Translations under genes and position numbers: made by a program
Notes under the pieces: model-generated
Told to the model about the DNA's origin: nothing
The model's database searches: none
Seen by the model: only the letters and a program-made list of their open reading frames with translations
Shown here: one piece after another, positions 1 to 8,535 of the stretch
Layout: each line of letters starts with the position of its first letter
How positions within the stretch are numbered: position 1 is the first letter of the stretch
Assembly (NCBI RefSeq): GCF_008369935.1
Contig: NZ_VTUZ01000050.1
Coordinates: 1-64,000, forward strand
Direction of reading: 5' to 3'
DNA length: 64,000 nucleotides
From: Paraburkholderia panacisoli
GTDB lineage: Bacteria; Pseudomonadota; Gammaproteobacteria; Burkholderiales; Burkholderiaceae

Positions 1-151
1 AACAAACTCTCGGTGAATGTGTCGGCGCCGCGCATAATTTCGTGGTGGGTGAGCTTCTTACATCAACGCTTTTGCTATCCGTCGCGATGACTTCAGTGCG
101 AGGTATTTCCGCAGCCTGCTAGGGCCGACGCTTCGCCACAGGCAAGTCAGT

Positions 152-233
152 CGATCAGCTTTTGTTATATCAGTTGGAGTCACTTGGTATTGGACCGAGT
201 CGGCGACCTTGCCTAAAGTTCGAGAACAGAGCG
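152..233 (+). promoter_or_regulatory. Promoter region A, twin of the one at 6015-6096
   Basis: This stretch lies 120 bases before the CMD gene start and is closely similar to the stretch 122 bases before the substrate-binding protein gene at 6137. Both contain TTATATCAGT, then CTTGGTATTGGAC, and a possible sigma-70 promoter made of TTGGAC, a 17-base spacer and a weak CTAAAG (here) or CTAGAG (there). The weak -10 suggests need for an activator, perhaps the IclR protein at 17148-17981; that link is inference. Bases 1-151 hold no gene I recognise. Confidence 0.5.
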
Positions 234-271
234 GTGTTAGTAAATGGTGCGTCAAATATTAGGAGATTTGT

Positions 272-1186
272 ATGGCAGTGGAGAAGCCCCAGACCCAACT
301 GGTTGGTCAAGGCCACAATGTTCATAGCCTTTATATCGGCGATTTTGATCCCGAGTTCGTGAGCAAACCTCATGTCACGCAGCGTCGCATGCATCAGGAA
401 GGATTCAGTGAACAGTTTCTCGACGAGGCGCTAGAGAAGGTTCAGTACCCGCTGTTTGGCCGATGGGGGTTGATCGGCGAGAAGGGTGGGAACGATGTCT
501 ACGCCGAACGTTGCAGTGTCTATATCTTCGGCCAGTACTATGGCCGAGACGGCCTTGATCTCAAGATGCGCGGCCTGATGGTGGTATCAGCACTGGCTGT
601 ACTCATGCGAGAGAACGTGCTTCCCACGTGGGCAAATGCGTGTCGCAACCTGGGCTGGTCGGAGGACCAGCTCAAAGAGCTCGGAGCCCTCGTATCGCAT
701 ATCGGCGGTTTTCCGGTATCGCGCGGCTCATTGATGATGATGGATGAAGTGTTCGAAAGGCGGCGGGGGCTCGTTGATGAACAGGCCAGTTCGTCCCCGC
801 AGCCAAGTACGAGGGAAGACATCTACACTGTCGCATGCGAGATGGCGAATCGGCTATTTGGTAACCCCGACGGTGATTTCGACGACCTTGAACTTCCCCC
901 AGGGGATGACTTTCGGAAGGAAATGGTCACTTGGGTTTTCGGATATCTGTTTTCGGAGCGCAATCTCATTCCGGTGGAGACGAAGGTACTGACCGTCATC
1001 GCAATGTGTACGGCACTAGGACGCACGTGGATGGCTCAACGGTGGATTTCGGCCGCGCGAAGGATCGGCTGTCAGCGCATCCAGGTACAGGAAACAATCA
1101 TCACGGCTGCCCTCTACGGCGGCTGGCCAAGCGCCCGAGTGGCACTGGCAGCCCTTGCTACCGAGTGGCCGATGGACACGGAATAA
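272..1186 (+). CDS. Double-domain carboxymuconolactone decarboxylase (CMD) family protein
   Basis: The 304-residue product has two AhpD/CMD-like halves, roughly residues 60-150 and 190-295, which is about twice the length of a single-domain 4-carboxymuconolactone decarboxylase. The start is supported by AGGAG about 6 bases upstream. CMD proteins act in beta-ketoadipate-type ring degradation or as AhpD-like reductases; I see no CxxC motif, so a lyase or isomerase-type role is more likely than a redox role. It opens an operon with two cupins, an aldolase, a flavoprotein dehydrogenase and a SRPBCC protein. The exact substrate cannot be told from sequence. Confidence 0.75.
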   Translation: MAVEKPQTQLVGQGHNVHSLYIGDFDPEFVSKPHVTQRRMHQEGFSEQFLDEALEKVQYPLFGRWGLIGEKGGNDVYAERCSVYIFGQYYGRDGLDLKMRGLMVVSALAVLMRENVLPTWANACRNLGWSEDQLKELGALVSHIGGFPVSRGSLMMMDEVFERRRGLVDEQASSSPQPSTREDIYTVACEMANRLFGNPDGDFDDLELPPGDDFRKEMVTWVFGYLFSERNLIPVETKVLTVIAMCTALGRTWMAQRWISAARRIGCQRIQVQETIITAALYGGWPSARVALAALATEWPMDTE

Positions 1187-1197
1187 AGGACATCAAA

Positions 1198-1584
1198 ATG
1201 AAAATGACAACGACAGTAAAAAATGCGGCTCTAGACGGCAGCGACTTCGCCCCGGGTCTCCGAGAGTATTTTGAATATCGAGACACAGGAGTTAAGGAAG
1301 CGACTGGTGGTATGTATGCTGCACATGTCATTCGCGCGGTCGCCGGCAAAGAAGTGGAACCTCTGTGGCATACCCACACCGTCGGATTTCAGCTGTTCTT
1401 CGTGCTTCAGGGTTGGGTCGAGTTCGAGTATGAGGATATCGGCGTGGTCAGGCTGGAGAAGGGAGGGTCGGCATTTCAACCACCAAACGTGCGCCACCGT
1501 GAGCTGCGACACAGTGATGATCTGGAGGTTCTGGAAATTGTATCTCCCGCTGCGTTCGCGACGAGCATTGTCGAAGAGAAGTAG
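1198..1584 (+). CDS. Small cupin protein
   Basis: A 128-residue single-domain cupin. The beta-barrel signature is visible as WHTHTVGFQLFFVLQGWVEF and a later FQPPNVRHRE, which give the His-rich metal site of the first and second cupin motifs. The start is the ATG 11 bases after the preceding stop, with AAGGA upstream; the frame stays open upstream into the CMD gene, but that extension has no cupin content. Small cupins in such operons serve as dioxygenases, isomerases or sensors. Its position between a CMD and a second cupin suggests a catabolic enzyme, not a regulator (inference). Confidence 0.7.
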   Translation: MKMTTTVKNAALDGSDFAPGLREYFEYRDTGVKEATGGMYAAHVIRAVAGKEVEPLWHTHTVGFQLFFVLQGWVEFEYEDIGVVRLEKGGSAFQPPNVRHRELRHSDDLEVLEIVSPAAFATSIVEEK

Positions 1585-1626
1585 ATCAGGTGACTGGACA
1601 GAGATGCTGACCCAGAGGCGACTCGT

Positions 1627-2016
1627 ATGAGCAAGATGTATAACTGGAATCAACTACCCCGGGAAGAGGTGCGCGAAGGGGTTGAGCGTTGTGGATTTAG
1701 AGGTCAAGACGCGATTCTCGTGATGAACTGGATTTCACCTGGCATGACGGTGAGGCCACACTCGCACAAGTTCGAGCAAATCGTCGTTTGTATTCGAGGC
1801 GAGTTTGCCTATCACGTGGGCGAGGAGACCTTTCATATGACAGCGGGCTCCATGCTGCGAGTGCCACCTAACACGGAGCACTACGTCGAGCCGATTGGAT
1901 CTGAGGTCGCTTTGAATCTCGACATTTTTTCTCCCGTGCGTGAAGACTACTTGCACCTTGTGGAATATCAGGTCAATGAATTTTCAGGGGAAATTGTGAG
2001 GCTGCCCGATGTTTAA
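1627..2016 (+). CDS. Small cupin protein, second copy
   Basis: A 129-residue cupin with RPHSHKFEQIVVCIRGEF (motif 1: two His and Glu) and LRVPPNTEHYVEP (motif 2 His). It is a different subfamily from the cupin just upstream, since only the metal motifs are shared. Its stop overlaps the start of the aldolase gene by 8 bases, which argues for translational coupling. It is probably a metal-dependent enzyme or binding protein of the same pathway. Confidence 0.72.
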   Translation: MSKMYNWNQLPREEVREGVERCGFRGQDAILVMNWISPGMTVRPHSHKFEQIVVCIRGEFAYHVGEETFHMTAGSMLRVPPNTEHYVEPIGSEVALNLDIFSPVREDYLHLVEYQVNEFSGEIVRLPDV

Positions 2017-2770
2017 TCCATCTACGCTGCGCAAGCGATTAGTCGACGGGAAACCATTGCTGGGAACATTTGTAAAAACGCCCTCTCACGCTATCGTCGA
2101 GGTAATCGCCAGATCGAACCTTGACTTCGCAGTCATCGACGCAGAGCACGCGCCATTCGACCGCGCACAGATAGACATGTGTGTGCTGGCAGCTCGCGCA
2201 TGCGGGCTCGATGTTCTCATCCGTACGTCGGGGTCTTCTGCGCCGGAAATCCAGAATGTGTTGGACTTGGGAGCAACAGGCGTAATCATCCCCAAGGTGA
2301 ACGAGTCTCGTACCGCGCGCGAAGCGCGACGTGCGGCATCGTATGTCGGCGGCGGTCGCGGGTACTCGAATTCGCCCCGTGCTGGAGGATATGGTTGCTA
2401 TGACATGAACGCACATATCGAGCGGGCCGACCGGGAGGCTACCATCATCTGTCAGATTGAGGACGCGGAAGCTGTAAACGGTGTAGATGCGCTGGCAGCG
2501 CTTGCAGAGGTGGATGGATTCCTCATTGGGCGTGCTGACCTTGCAGTCTCCCTTGGTCTCGACTCTGTCGAAGCGCACGTGGTCAACGAGGCTGTAAACC
2601 ATGTAGCCGCCGCGTGCAAGGTAGCGGGAAAGCCGGTAGGCATCTTCGCAGCTGATCGCGAAGAGGCAGCTCGCTACTTGGAGCAGGGAATGGATTTTAT
2701 TGTGGTGGGCTCAGACCAGTCAGCAGTGTTAAGGCACTTCCGCAATCTGGTGAGTTCGCTTGCGAACTAG
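2009..2770 (+). CDS. HpcH/HpaI-family aldolase
   Basis: A 253-residue class II pyruvate aldolase of the HpcH/HpaI/citrate-lyase-beta superfamily. Visible family features are the start LGTFVKTPSHAIVEVIA, the segment FAVIDAEHAPFD, the loop LGATGVIIPKV, and ICQIEDAEAV followed by DGFLIGRADLAVSLGL, which carry the Glu and Asp metal ligands. The family cleaves 4-hydroxy-2-keto acids to pyruvate or related products plus an aldehyde at the end of meta-cleavage pathways. The length is normal. It overlaps the upstream cupin and abuts the flavoprotein gene, so it is mid-operon. Confidence 0.85.
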   Translation: MFNPSTLRKRLVDGKPLLGTFVKTPSHAIVEVIARSNLDFAVIDAEHAPFDRAQIDMCVLAARACGLDVLIRTSGSSAPEIQNVLDLGATGVIIPKVNESRTAREARRAASYVGGGRGYSNSPRAGGYGCYDMNAHIERADREATIICQIEDAEAVNGVDALAALAEVDGFLIGRADLAVSLGLDSVEAHVVNEAVNHVAAACKVAGKPVGIFAADREEAARYLEQGMDFIVVGSDQSAVLRHFRNLVSSLAN

Positions 2771-2797
2771 TTGAGTGTTCTTTCGGTGAAGTTAGAT

Positions 2798-4459
2798 ATG
2801 GCTACGAAATGGGATCAAGAGGCGGATGTTGTTGTCGTCGGCTCTGGGGCTGCAGGACTGACGGCTGCAATTTTGGCACATGACAATGGCGCTCGCGTGG
2901 CCATTGTAGAAAGAACGGAAAAAGTCGGTGGCACCACCGCTGTTTCTGGAGGCGGGATCTGGATTCCCTTGAATCATCGGATGGCGGATCTCGGCTTCAC
3001 AGACAGCCGAGACGATGCACTTGAGTATTGCAAGCGGCTTTCGATGGGACGTGTCGACGATATCTTGATCGAAACGTTTGTCGATACGGCGGCAACCACC
3101 ATCCGTTACCTTGAAGAACATACGCCGCTCATGTTTGGCGCGATGACCGCACCTGACTATCAGCCGGAGATACCGGGAGCCCGGCTTGGCGGGCGATCGA
3201 TTGAACCTCAGCCCTTCGATACTGGGTTGCTTGGCGAATGGCAGAGTAAGTTGCGCCCGCCCAATGCTTTTGCATTTCCAATCACGCGGCAAGAAGCATT
3301 CGGCAAATACGACGCGTTTTATCGTCCATGGACGATTCCACAGGATCTCGCGGCTGAGCGGATGATGAGTGGAGTTGTGACCCTGGGTCAGGCGCTGGCT
3401 GCTGGCCTTCTAAGGGCGGTTCTTGATCGGAATATTCCGATCATTCTTGAGAGTCGAGCAAGAAAGCTCGTCGTCGAGAATGGCCGAATCGTCGGGGTCC
3501 TTGTTGAATCTGCTGACGGTTCGAAGAGAGCCTTTGGCGCCAAACGCGGCGTGGTGCTGGCCAGCGCAGGTTTTGAATGGAATCGGCAACTGCAGGCGCA
3601 ATTTCTCCCAGCTCCCATCGAGAATCCGAACTCACCGCCTTTCAACGAGGGCGATGGTCTGTTGATGGCGATGGAAGTCGGCGCCTCGCTGACGAACATG
3701 AGCGAAATTTGGCACTACCCCTCTCTTATGATCCCCGGTGAGTCCTACGAAGGGAGGCCTTTGTCCCGAGCCATCGTCGCAGAGCGCAATGGACCTCACG
3801 TGATCTGGGTCAATGCAGCTGGCAAGCGATTCGTGAATGAGGCAGCAAACTATAACTCTATGGGACGCAAGCTTCAGGAGATTGCAACTGATGCCCCGGT
3901 TTTCAAGAACTTGCCAGCATGGGCAATCCTCGATGCTCAGTATCGCTCCAAGTATGTCCTGGGCACGACGATGCCGGAGGATCCGGACCCGGACTGGCTC
4001 ATCAGTGCCGGGACGCTAGAGGGTCTGGCTGCGAAAGTGGGAATCGACGCGGAAGGGCTCCGTGCGACCGTCGATCGATGGAACGGCTTTGTGAGCGCCG
4101 GGGTCGACGACGATTTTGGCAAAGGGCGCAGCGCCTTCGACCGCTTTCAGGGGGATCGCGAGGCGGGCATCGCAAACCTTGGCACAATCGAGAAGCCTCC
4201 CTTCTACGCCATTCCGATTCACAGTGGCGCTTTGGGCACAAAGGGCGGCCCGAAAACTAATCACAAGGCACAGGTGCTGCACGTCTCGGGCGCACCGATC
4301 CCTGGTCTGTATGCGGCGGGGAATGTGGCCGCGAGCATAACGGGCCCCGGATATTACGCGCGCGGCGCCACCCTCGGTCCAGCTATGACGTTTGGCTATA
4401 TTGCGGGCATTAATGTCGCGCAGGAGTCCGACTATGTATCCAGCGGTGGGTCCAAATGA
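2798..4459 (+). CDS. FAD-dependent dehydrogenase, 3-ketosteroid-delta1-dehydrogenase/fumarate reductase type
   Basis: A flavoprotein of about 553 residues. The N-terminal Rossmann motif GSGAAGLTAA is followed by KVGGTTAVSGGGIWIP, typical of KstD-like enzymes, and the C-terminus has GLYAAGNVAASITGPGYYAR then GATLGPAMTFGYIAG, which closes the FAD site. I chose the ATG at 2798, with GGTGAAG 6-7 bases upstream, over an in-frame TTG at 2771 directly after the aldolase stop. Such enzymes put a double bond into a ring ketone or reduce enoates. The pairing with CMD and aldolase genes fits breakdown of an alicyclic or aromatic ring; a steroid substrate is not implied. Confidence 0.82.
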   Translation: MATKWDQEADVVVVGSGAAGLTAAILAHDNGARVAIVERTEKVGGTTAVSGGGIWIPLNHRMADLGFTDSRDDALEYCKRLSMGRVDDILIETFVDTAATTIRYLEEHTPLMFGAMTAPDYQPEIPGARLGGRSIEPQPFDTGLLGEWQSKLRPPNAFAFPITRQEAFGKYDAFYRPWTIPQDLAAERMMSGVVTLGQALAAGLLRAVLDRNIPIILESRARKLVVENGRIVGVLVESADGSKRAFGAKRGVVLASAGFEWNRQLQAQFLPAPIENPNSPPFNEGDGLLMAMEVGASLTNMSEIWHYPSLMIPGESYEGRPLSRAIVAERNGPHVIWVNAAGKRFVNEAANYNSMGRKLQEIATDAPVFKNLPAWAILDAQYRSKYVLGTTMPEDPDPDWLISAGTLEGLAAKVGIDAEGLRATVDRWNGFVSAGVDDDFGKGRSAFDRFQGDREAGIANLGTIEKPPFYAIPIHSGALGTKGGPKTNHKAQVLHVSGAPIPGLYAAGNVAASITGPGYYARGATLGPAMTFGYIAGINVAQESDYVSSGGSK

Positions 4460-5013
4460 TTGCCACTGAACGCGATATCCTTGTCCGCGCTGACGTTAGC
4501 GACGTCTGGCGATTTGTCGAGACTATTGGAAACTGGGCGAACCAGATGCCCGGATACATGAGTCACGATGAGCTAGACCGTGACAACTCTGTGTGGACAC
4601 TAAATGTTCAGATGGGGCCATTCTCACGCCCCGTGGTCATCAACGTAAAGGTTAACGAGTGGGTGATAAATCAGGCAGTCGAGTTTACGTTGAAGGCGCG
4701 CCAAGAGCCATTCCATGGCAATGGATCATTTCATATCACTGATAGCCCAGCAGGGACCGCTGTAAAGTTGAAACTGGCCGCCGAAGTTACCGGATCGATG
4801 AGTACGGTCTTAACGGCTATGGCACACCCCGTACTACAAAGAGTCGCGGACGAGTTCTCCCGCAATCTGTCCAAAGCCCTCGGGGGGGCAGTTGCTACTT
4901 CCCCTAGCGGGAGTGAGAGAAGTGTAGATCGCAATAGCGGAGAAGTTAGAATGTGGACGCGGATCCGTAGATGGTATCGGAGCTTTCTTCAGCTATGTGG
5001 AAGGAGGGCGTGA
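4456..5013 (+). CDS. SRPBCC (CoxG-like) protein
   Basis: A 185-residue protein whose first 145 residues form a START/SRPBCC ligand-binding fold like carbon-monoxide dehydrogenase subunit G (ILVRADVSDVWRFVETIGNW, later GTAVKLKLAAEVTGSMS). It overlaps the flavoprotein stop by the ATGA quartet, so translation is coupled. The C-terminus is rich in Arg and aromatic residues (RIRRWYRSFLQLCGRR), possibly a membrane-contact tail as reported for CoxG. It may assist the flavoprotein or act as a cyclase or carrier; this is inference. Confidence 0.7.
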   Translation: MIATERDILVRADVSDVWRFVETIGNWANQMPGYMSHDELDRDNSVWTLNVQMGPFSRPVVINVKVNEWVINQAVEFTLKARQEPFHGNGSFHITDSPAGTAVKLKLAAEVTGSMSTVLTAMAHPVLQRVADEFSRNLSKALGGAVATSPSGSERSVDRNSGEVRMWTRIRRWYRSFLQLCGRRA

Positions 5014-5059
5014 CATAGCAACCGGGGGGGCGCAGAACGGGGCAACGCTTAGGGAAGTC

Positions 5060-5215
5060 GTGAAAATCGTCGTCGCGCTGGGCGTTCTATCAGTGGCACA
5101 TATGCCATTTCGCGAGGCCGCCGCACAGGGTGACGCGGTTGAGATCGGGGTTATAGTCGACATGTAGGGCCCTTCTCTGATATTGACAGCCATGACAGTG
5201 CGGAGGCATGCCTAG
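5060..5215 (+). pseudogene. 5' relic of a substrate-binding protein gene
   Basis: Translation from a GTG at 5060 gives VKIVVALGVLSVAHMP..., then EAAAQ and VEIGVIVDM, and stops at a TAG at 5165. This aligns closely with the first 39 residues of the intact gene at 6137 (KVVVALAVLSVTCMP, EAAAQ, TIGFITDM). Beyond the stop, GGGCCCTTCTCTGATATTGACA still matches the intact gene's GPYSDID region, after which similarity fades. It is a decayed second copy of the same signal peptide and N-terminus. Confidence 0.75.
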
Positions 5216-6014
5216 CGGAAATCAGCGTGGCGTCCCCTGGCTTACTGATTTTCGGCAGAATCTCGAGACGGAGACAATCCTGCTTGATAAATGAAGCGAG
5301 TCGAGAGATTCGTTGAATGATCTGCTTCGCGTGATCGGCCGTTGTGGGCTCGACGTGGCGGTCGAGAGCGGAAGAAGCGAGGCAGAACTTGTTCCGGGCG
5401 AGGCAGCGCGCAGAACTCACGGCGCTGACTCCGCGCCGCCAGCCAGCGCCGGGCGCAGGTTTTGCGGGTCGAAATCGTGCGGCGCACCGCCGACTGAGTC
5501 GTCGACAATACAGCCGTGCCGACGCTGCAAGTCAAGTACCACGCGCCTCGCCGGACGCTTCCCCGAGGAGTGTTTGGACTCCGGCTGGTTCTTATCGATG
5601 GAGGCCGCGAGGTGGAAGCGAGAACTCTGGCGTGAGTACTGTGACAGGGTATGTCCATTCTGCGTTGTAGTGGATGACACCGGCAGCGTTTGCCCGCAAT
5701 TGCGCGATCTGTGTCGCCTCGACCGCCGCCGGTTTGGGACGGCGGTGCGTTCAGGCACCCGAATAGTGGCCCGTCTATCCTATGCCGGCATTCGCGTCGA
5801 ACATCGTCATGTAGTAGGTTGTCAGAAAACTTCGAGATTCACGGTGCACCGGCCTTTCCCGGCCGCTACATCGGACGCGGCTCGCGGCCATCTGACCGGA
5901 TCCCAACGCCCCGTAGGCGAATCGCTGCACATATCTCCACGCGATTACCGAGATGCCCGCATGGCTGTGACACGCCACATGACCTTGTGGCACAGTAGTA
6001 CTAGACATAAGCGA
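5216..6014. other. Gene-poor degraded stretch
   Basis: Several overlapping open frames exist here on both strands, but none has a clear ribosome site, a recognisable family or coherent amino-acid composition. It sits between the decayed and the intact substrate-binding protein genes and probably holds eroded DNA from a duplication or insertion. I see nothing further that I can support. Confidence 0.5.
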
Positions 6015-6096
6015 CGATCACATTTGGTTATATCAGTAGAAGCCTCTTGGTATTGGACTGCGACTATGACCTTGTCTAGAGTTGGATGATCGAGTG
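6015..6096 (+). promoter_or_regulatory. Promoter region B, twin of the one at 152-233
   Basis: Similar to the region before the CMD operon: CGATCA, TTATATCAGT, CTTGGTATTGGAC, then a TTGGAC box, exactly 17 bases and CTAGAG. The distance to the downstream start codon (122 bases) nearly equals that at the first locus (120). Common control of the two transcripts by one activator is the simplest reading. Confidence 0.5.
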
Positions 6097-6136
6097 GTTC
6101 TAGCATGCATAACAAGGCGCACAAGAGGAGACAACG

Positions 6137-7345
6137 ATGAGAGGAATCGCGAAGGTCGTCGTAGCGTTGGCCGTTTTGTCTGTGACATGTATGCCCGTTC
6201 ATGAGGCTGCCGCACAGAGTGCTGCAATTACGATCGGGTTTATAACCGACATGTCTGGTCCATACTCCGATATTGACGGCCCAGGCGGCGCAGAAGCCAT
6301 CCGAATGGCGGTCGCCGACTTCGGGGGCAGTGTTGGTGGGAAGAGAATCGAGCTGCTCGTGTTCGATCACCAGAACAAAACGGACTTAGCCGCTACTAAA
6401 TCCCGAGAGTGGATTGACCAAAACGGAGTGAACGTATTGTTCGGGGGCGGCGCGTCGGCGGCGAATCTGGCCATGGCCAGAGTCGCGGCTGAGAGAAAAA
6501 CACCCTTCATCGTCAATGCAGCAGGAACCACGCGCCTAACAAATGAGGACTGTACGCCATACACAATTCACTACGCGTACGACACGACCGCGTTAGCAAG
6601 GGTTGCTGGCGAGGCTACCGTGAAAGATGGCGGGAAGACGTGGTTTATATTGGCGCTTGACACCGCATTTGGTGCGTCGATGACAAAGGACGCAACGAAG
6701 GTTATCACTGAGAATGGCGGCCGAGTCGTCGGCATAGCCAGGCATCCCGCAGCGACGTCGGATTTCTCGTCGTACATTATGAAAGCGCAGAGCAGCGGGG
6801 CAGAGATACTCGGTCTGGCAGATGCGGGTGCTGATACCGTCAACGCGATCAAATCCGCCAATGAGTTTGGAGTTACTAAAGCGATGAGGATGGTCGGCAT
6901 GTTGATGACAGTCTCCGACATCAAATCGTTGGGTTTGTCTCTAACGCAGAATATGTATCTGACAGATAGCTGGTACTGGGATATGAATGCCGAGAGCCGA
7001 GCGTGGTCGAAGCGATTCTTTGAAAAGATGAGGAAGATGCCGTCTGGCGTTCAGGCAGCCATATATTCATCGACGTTGCAATATCTATCCGCTGTAAAGG
7101 CGACAGGTAGCACGGACGGCACTGTCGTCGTCAAACAGATGAAGAGTAGCGGAATCCACGACATGTTCACGAAGGACGGATACATTCGCCCAGATGGTCG
7201 AATGGTACATTCGATGTATCTTATGCAGGTCAAGGAACCTCGTGAGTCAAGATACCCATGGGACTTTTTTAAAGTGATTAAAGAGGTTCCGGGGGAGCGT
7301 GCCTTTACGTCAAAATCCGAATCAGTCTGTTCGCTCTGGAAGTAG
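6137..7345 (+). CDS. Periplasmic substrate-binding protein, branched-chain amino acid (LivK) type
   Basis: A 402-residue type-1 periplasmic binding protein. It has a signal peptide (about residues 1-26, ending HEAAAQ) followed by TIGFITDMSGPYSDIDG, the usual opening of HAAT-family ABC receptors, and GGKRIELLVFDHQNKTDLA. A strong ribosome site (AAGAGGAGA) precedes the ATG. Members next to aromatic operons usually bind aromatic acids. No permease or ATPase genes are nearby, so it either feeds a transporter elsewhere or is what remains of one. A decayed 5' copy lies about 1 kb upstream. Confidence 0.85.
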   Translation: MRGIAKVVVALAVLSVTCMPVHEAAAQSAAITIGFITDMSGPYSDIDGPGGAEAIRMAVADFGGSVGGKRIELLVFDHQNKTDLAATKSREWIDQNGVNVLFGGGASAANLAMARVAAERKTPFIVNAAGTTRLTNEDCTPYTIHYAYDTTALARVAGEATVKDGGKTWFILALDTAFGASMTKDATKVITENGGRVVGIARHPAATSDFSSYIMKAQSSGAEILGLADAGADTVNAIKSANEFGVTKAMRMVGMLMTVSDIKSLGLSLTQNMYLTDSWYWDMNAESRAWSKRFFEKMRKMPSGVQAAIYSSTLQYLSAVKATGSTDGTVVVKQMKSSGIHDMFTKDGYIRPDGRMVHSMYLMQVKEPRESRYPWDFFKVIKEVPGERAFTSKSESVCSLWK

Positions 7346-7832
7346 AAGGATATGGCCGGGCCGTGATATTCTGAAATGCATTTGCGTTAGAAAATCAGTA
7401 CATACCTCTGAGAACAGCGGGAACTCTCTGTGAATGTCGTCCTGCTCGCGTGCCATTTGCAATTGACTGGTGCCGGCGCCAAGATGACCGGGATGACCCG
7501 CGGAATAGCAATTGGCGCGATAACCATAGACTGCACACCCGGGTGGTCGTGCGATCATTAACGCAAAGCGTGATACGTAAAGGCTCCTCAGGAGAGCAGC
7601 GAACACGATATTTTTGCGACTTGAAGGTGCGGCGCATGAACCACCATTCGGGGGAGCCACGTTTTGGGGCGGGATATGAGGTTTGAAATATCACTGCGGG
7701 AAGGCGATTGATCGCGTGCTGGTCTTTGCGACGCGCCCTTTGATAGAACAATTGACGCAAGGGAGCTTACTGTTCTGATGACGATTCGCGGACTGTCGAT
7801 TCTGGTCTAAACGGATAAAGCGGCTGAACCCG
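7346..7832. other. Intergenic stretch without a gene
   Basis: No convincing gene on either strand. It separates the substrate-binding protein gene from transposon debris and carries only short frames with unrelated compositions. Confidence 0.5.
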
Positions 7833-8380
7833 ATGGTGGCGGCTCTGTTCGTATTTGATGGCCAGCGTTGCGGCTGCATGAAGATACTCGGGTGGGGCGA
7901 AATTATGGCTCTCATCGTCGAGCAACTACACCGGTTGCTTGACGGGCCCTACCCTGCCGGGACCTACCCTGCCGCTATCCAAAAACACCCACGACGGTGT
8001 GAAGGGCGGATCGGCTGAGCGGGCGACGCACGAAGACGGTCTAATCGACGATGCCGAGTGCACTCGTGCGGGATCGTAAGTATCCCGCTTTACTGGCAGG
8101 CTAAGCAGCTGCGGCGCTTCGGTGGCGACATCTCATCGAATACGCTGGCCGCACGCTTTGTTCGCGTCGGTTTGGAGGACGGGTTCGTCATTGGTCGCAA
8201 GTGCTGGCCGCTCGCTGATACGGTTGCCTGTGTGCACGCCAGTGCGAATCGCCATTCATCGTAGAGTGCTGTAAGCCGAACTGCACCGATGTATACCGCT
8301 ATTTCGTCGCACTCTTCGAGAATTCGCCGCTCGTTGTAATGGCCGACAACTAACCACGCTCATGCCTTGGAGCATACCAG
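7833..8380 (+). mobile_element. IS66-family remnant (TnpB and TnpC fragments)
   Basis: Bases 7833-7960 encode ALFVFDGQRCGCMKILGWGE, which follows the TnpB pattern FVF-G-R-K-LWWD. Bases about 8090-8240 encode PLYWQAKQLRRFGGDISSNT and GFVIGRKCWPLADTVA, the C-terminal part of an IS66 transposase. After a frame change, about 8268-8345 encode CTDVYRYFVALFENSPLV, the usual end region. Frame changes and stops show the element is dead and internally deleted. Confidence 0.65.
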
Positions 8381-8535
8381 CATCCGAATCTCCCTCGGTC
8401 TGATACGCGTTGCTAATTGATCGCCTACCTAGGAAACCACGAAGCGACTTTTGTCTGCTAGGCGATTCGTAAGCCGAAGGAATTCTTCGGGTTGTCTGTA
8501 ACCGGCGTTTCGGGGGGGTGCCCCTATGTGATTCG

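Noticed and set aside
2798..4459. Steroid catabolism from the KstD-like gene
   Set aside because: No other steroid genes (KshA, HsaC, Mce) are present; the fold is shared with many enoate and ring-ketone dehydrogenases.
7941..7975. Direct repeats CCTACCCTGCCG
   Set aside because: Two short copies within an IS66 relic; too short and local to be a functional repeat.
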